A stretch of DNA of 64,000 nucleotides from Pithys albifrons albifrons. Its lineage: Eukaryota > Chordata > Aves > Passeriformes > Thamnophilidae. Below, in pieces: positions 61,621 through 64,000 of this stretch. The position numbers were made by a program, and so were the translations under genes. The notes under the pieces are model-generated. The model was not told where the DNA came from. It saw only the letters and a list, made by a program, of their open reading frames with translations, and did no database searches. How positions within the stretch are numbered: position 1 is the first letter of the stretch; each line of letters starts with the position of its first letter. The DNA lies in contig NC_092459.1 in the NCBI RefSeq assembly GCF_047495875.1, forward strand, positions 12,900,965 through 12,964,964. Direction: 5' to 3'.

Positions 61621-64000
61621 TCTGGCTCCCTCTTCCTTACTTCTATTTGCCTTCCTTCCCAGCAGGTATTTATGGAAGTCCAACAGAAACACCAATAATT
61701 TTATTCCCCAAATTAAGGATCAGGCAACTGTTTTCTTCACTGAGAGTGCTTGAGGGCATGAAATGCTCACAGAGGATTTCACAGTGAGTGACAATGTCAT
61801 GAACTCTTTGGGATGGAAGCTTGGAGAAGATTCTCTTCTGAGTTTCTGAAGGCGTATAACTATAAAGGCATAGTGGTGATGTATAATATCACTCTCAAAT
61901 ATTTCTTTGGGAACACCTGAAAAGGACATATCTGAAAATGAATTTAACTCTGGCTTCTAACTTGTGCTTATTTTTAGCAAAGAGTAGGTGTGACAATAAT
62001 AAAGATAGCAGAGTGTTGAAAGAAATTATGAAGCATGACATTTATTTTCACCCTTCTTCAAAATCCTTTTTTATTGATCTGACTTGTACAATTTATAACC
62101 TTGGCTGTATAAAGATAAGAAAAGCAACTGGGCATGCTTAGAAGTGAACTGTGAAAATCCTTTAAATGCCACAGAACTGAAAGGCAGCTTTAACCACTGA
62201 ATCTAAGAAGATGATACATTATCTGCTGAACAATTTCCAACTAATCCCATACTAGTAATATTTGTTGATCAGCTGTGATCCAGGGATAGAGTTCAGGACA
62301 AGTCTTCAAGCAAGAAAATTAGAAGCTTCTATATGATATTATTTAGTCCAGGAGTCCACGGTAATGCAGACAAACTCAATATACTAAGGTACAAGTGCTT
62401 ACTGAGGTCACATGTGGATTAGTTAGAATATCTGACTAAAAGGAAAAACATTGTCTCATTCAGACTGGGGAGAAGGTGGGCTTGAAGACATACAGATTAC
62501 GTTTCCAATTTGAAGTTTACCTTATTCTACATTTGCTTTGTGAAGATAGAATCTGGGTCTGCATAGAAAGGAAACACAAATTCTTCAGTTTGGAATCAAG
62601 TCTAAATTTGCAATGTTCAACAAAAATTCAGTGGTAAAAAATGCCCTTATCTAGTACAGTTACAATTCTAGCATGGAGGCATATTATGACCAGGCTTGTT
62701 GCCAAGCCAAATGACTTGTTGCCACCTATGTGACTTTCCTTCTCTATCCAAGAAAAACATATTAGACTAGGCTTGCTCTAACTGTAGTACTAATATCTTG
62801 CTATCTCTTCCCACCACAGTGCTTAATAATATTTTTAGTTGGTGGAAAACAAGTTCCTCATAAACACCTTTCCTTGTGCATTTTCATGAAAACATTGTAA
62901 ATTCATTCATGACACTATCATCCCAGACATTCCATGATGTAACAGCTTATACTGGTATATGCAACAGCATAGGAAAGCTGCAACATCATAAAGAGTTGAG
63001 AAAACCCAGATAAAGAGGAATGATGATGAAGGATCGCAACATATCTCTTTCTGATGCTGCTCAGTAACTCAGTTGTTGCACTGGATAGATTTATTCAGAT
63101 GATTTATAGCAGTCAGGCTAAGGAGGGCTTTTATCAGTGTCTACAGCACACTTGAGTTTTGCTGCAGCCACAACTGAGACAGAATTTCATTCTGCAATAT
63201 ATTCTGGATGGAAAACAAACCAAATAAACAAACAAACTCTAAACCCTTATCACTCATGCTGTGGGTACTTCAGGGTATCTAAGCAGCCTCCTGTAGGGCT
63301 CTGCACTTCAGACCACTAACAGCCTACTGCCTTAAACCCAAATTGCTTCCAGACAGGGCAACTTCATTGCTTACAGCCTCATCTGTTGAAGAAAAGGAAA
63401 TTTCTGGAGCTAGTTTAGGACAAAATGAAGCCTTCATCACACCATAAACTCCACAGCCTTCACTGCCAGTTAAAGGCTTTCCAACAGCCTCCTGCTATGT
63501 ATGCAACACATACATGCAAAATCTCCTACTCTCCAAGTATGTTGCTGTAGAAAAGAACAGAAGAGCCACTTGTGTGTGATGCATACAAGCCACATCACTT
63601 AATCCCAAATAGCAAATGGTTATTATAAGAAGCTGCAGCATATGAACATGTCTAGAGCAGAATGAAAATGTGTGCAATTCCTAGTGATGTATGCAGCATA
63701 AATGTTTTTAGGAAGAAACATCTGGGTGGTGTGAGTTACCAGATTGGCACCACCACCACTATTTCTTTTGAAAATTTGGACGTGTCTATAGCATTTGGGA
63801 AGGATATGGAGGAGATTTTCTGTTTTTCTACCACGTGCCAAGGGTACAGGTCAGATCAACAGAATTTTCAGAAAACTGAATTTTAATAAAAGTAATTTCC
63901 ATGCAATGTGTTGCTGCATTTTAAAGTCAGGTTTACTAGTGCTCAACTATGACTGCTTTCAGTACAAACCCCCCCAAAACCAAACCAATCAACACCCCAT
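61621..64000. other. Unique sequence, no recognised feature
   Basis: Only a short AAAC-type run near 63213-63237 stands out. No gene or mobile element was recognised up to the window edge. Confidence 0.5.

Noticed and set aside
1..64000. CRISPR array, operon, riboswitch or other prokaryotic system
   Set aside because: Repeat content (CR1, ERV LTRs, 5S-derived sequence) and the low coding density show vertebrate nuclear DNA; no such structures are present.

Overview
The window is a 64 kb piece of vertebrate nuclear DNA, most likely from a bird and probably a songbird. The evidence is at least ten CR1 LINE fragments of the avian type, most ending in the ATTCTRTGAT-like 3' repeat, four LTR insertions of endogenous retroviruses (three with perfect 5-bp target duplications), a single sharp CpG island, and no Alu, L1 or mammalian SINE. 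The species call is an inference from repeat style.

No protein-coding gene can be identified with confidence. Open frames are short, and those in the CpG island are open in several frames at once because of base composition. The window behaves like intron and/or intergenic sequence around one promoter.

Layout. 1-8.2 kb: unique sequence with no recognised repeat, holding one candidate minus-strand terminal exon (about 4.71-5.15 kb). 8.25-9.44 kb: CpG island. Its best splice signal is a minus-strand donor at 8621/8622, with a minus-oriented CCAAT box about 165 bp upstream, so it looks like the promoter and first non-coding exon of a gene running left; a plus-strand transcript is also possible. 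9.4-22.4 kb: mostly unique DNA with two plus-strand CR1 3' ends. 22.4-25.8 kb: repeat cluster, consisting of a decayed CR1, a 270-bp pure purine tract made of 21 GGGGGAA and 14 GGAAA units, and a 5'-truncated minus-strand CR1 split by a 627-bp LTR. 25.8-40 kb: AT-rich unique DNA with LTRs at 30.6 and 39.4 kb. 40-52 kb: unique DNA with three CR1 fragments. 52.1-52.9 kb: a second LTR of the same family as the nested one, in the opposite orientation. 55.76-56.17 kb: the most unusual locus, a 5S rRNA-derived sequence on the minus strand, followed by about 300 bp without any pol III T4 terminator and containing a long near-perfect hairpin. 61.4 kb: a last CR1 fragment.

Several spliceable open intervals on the plus strand (40.4, 48.2, 57.0 and 60.5 kb) could be exons of an unidentified transcript, but equally good-looking sites occur on the minus strand, so they are reported with low confidence.
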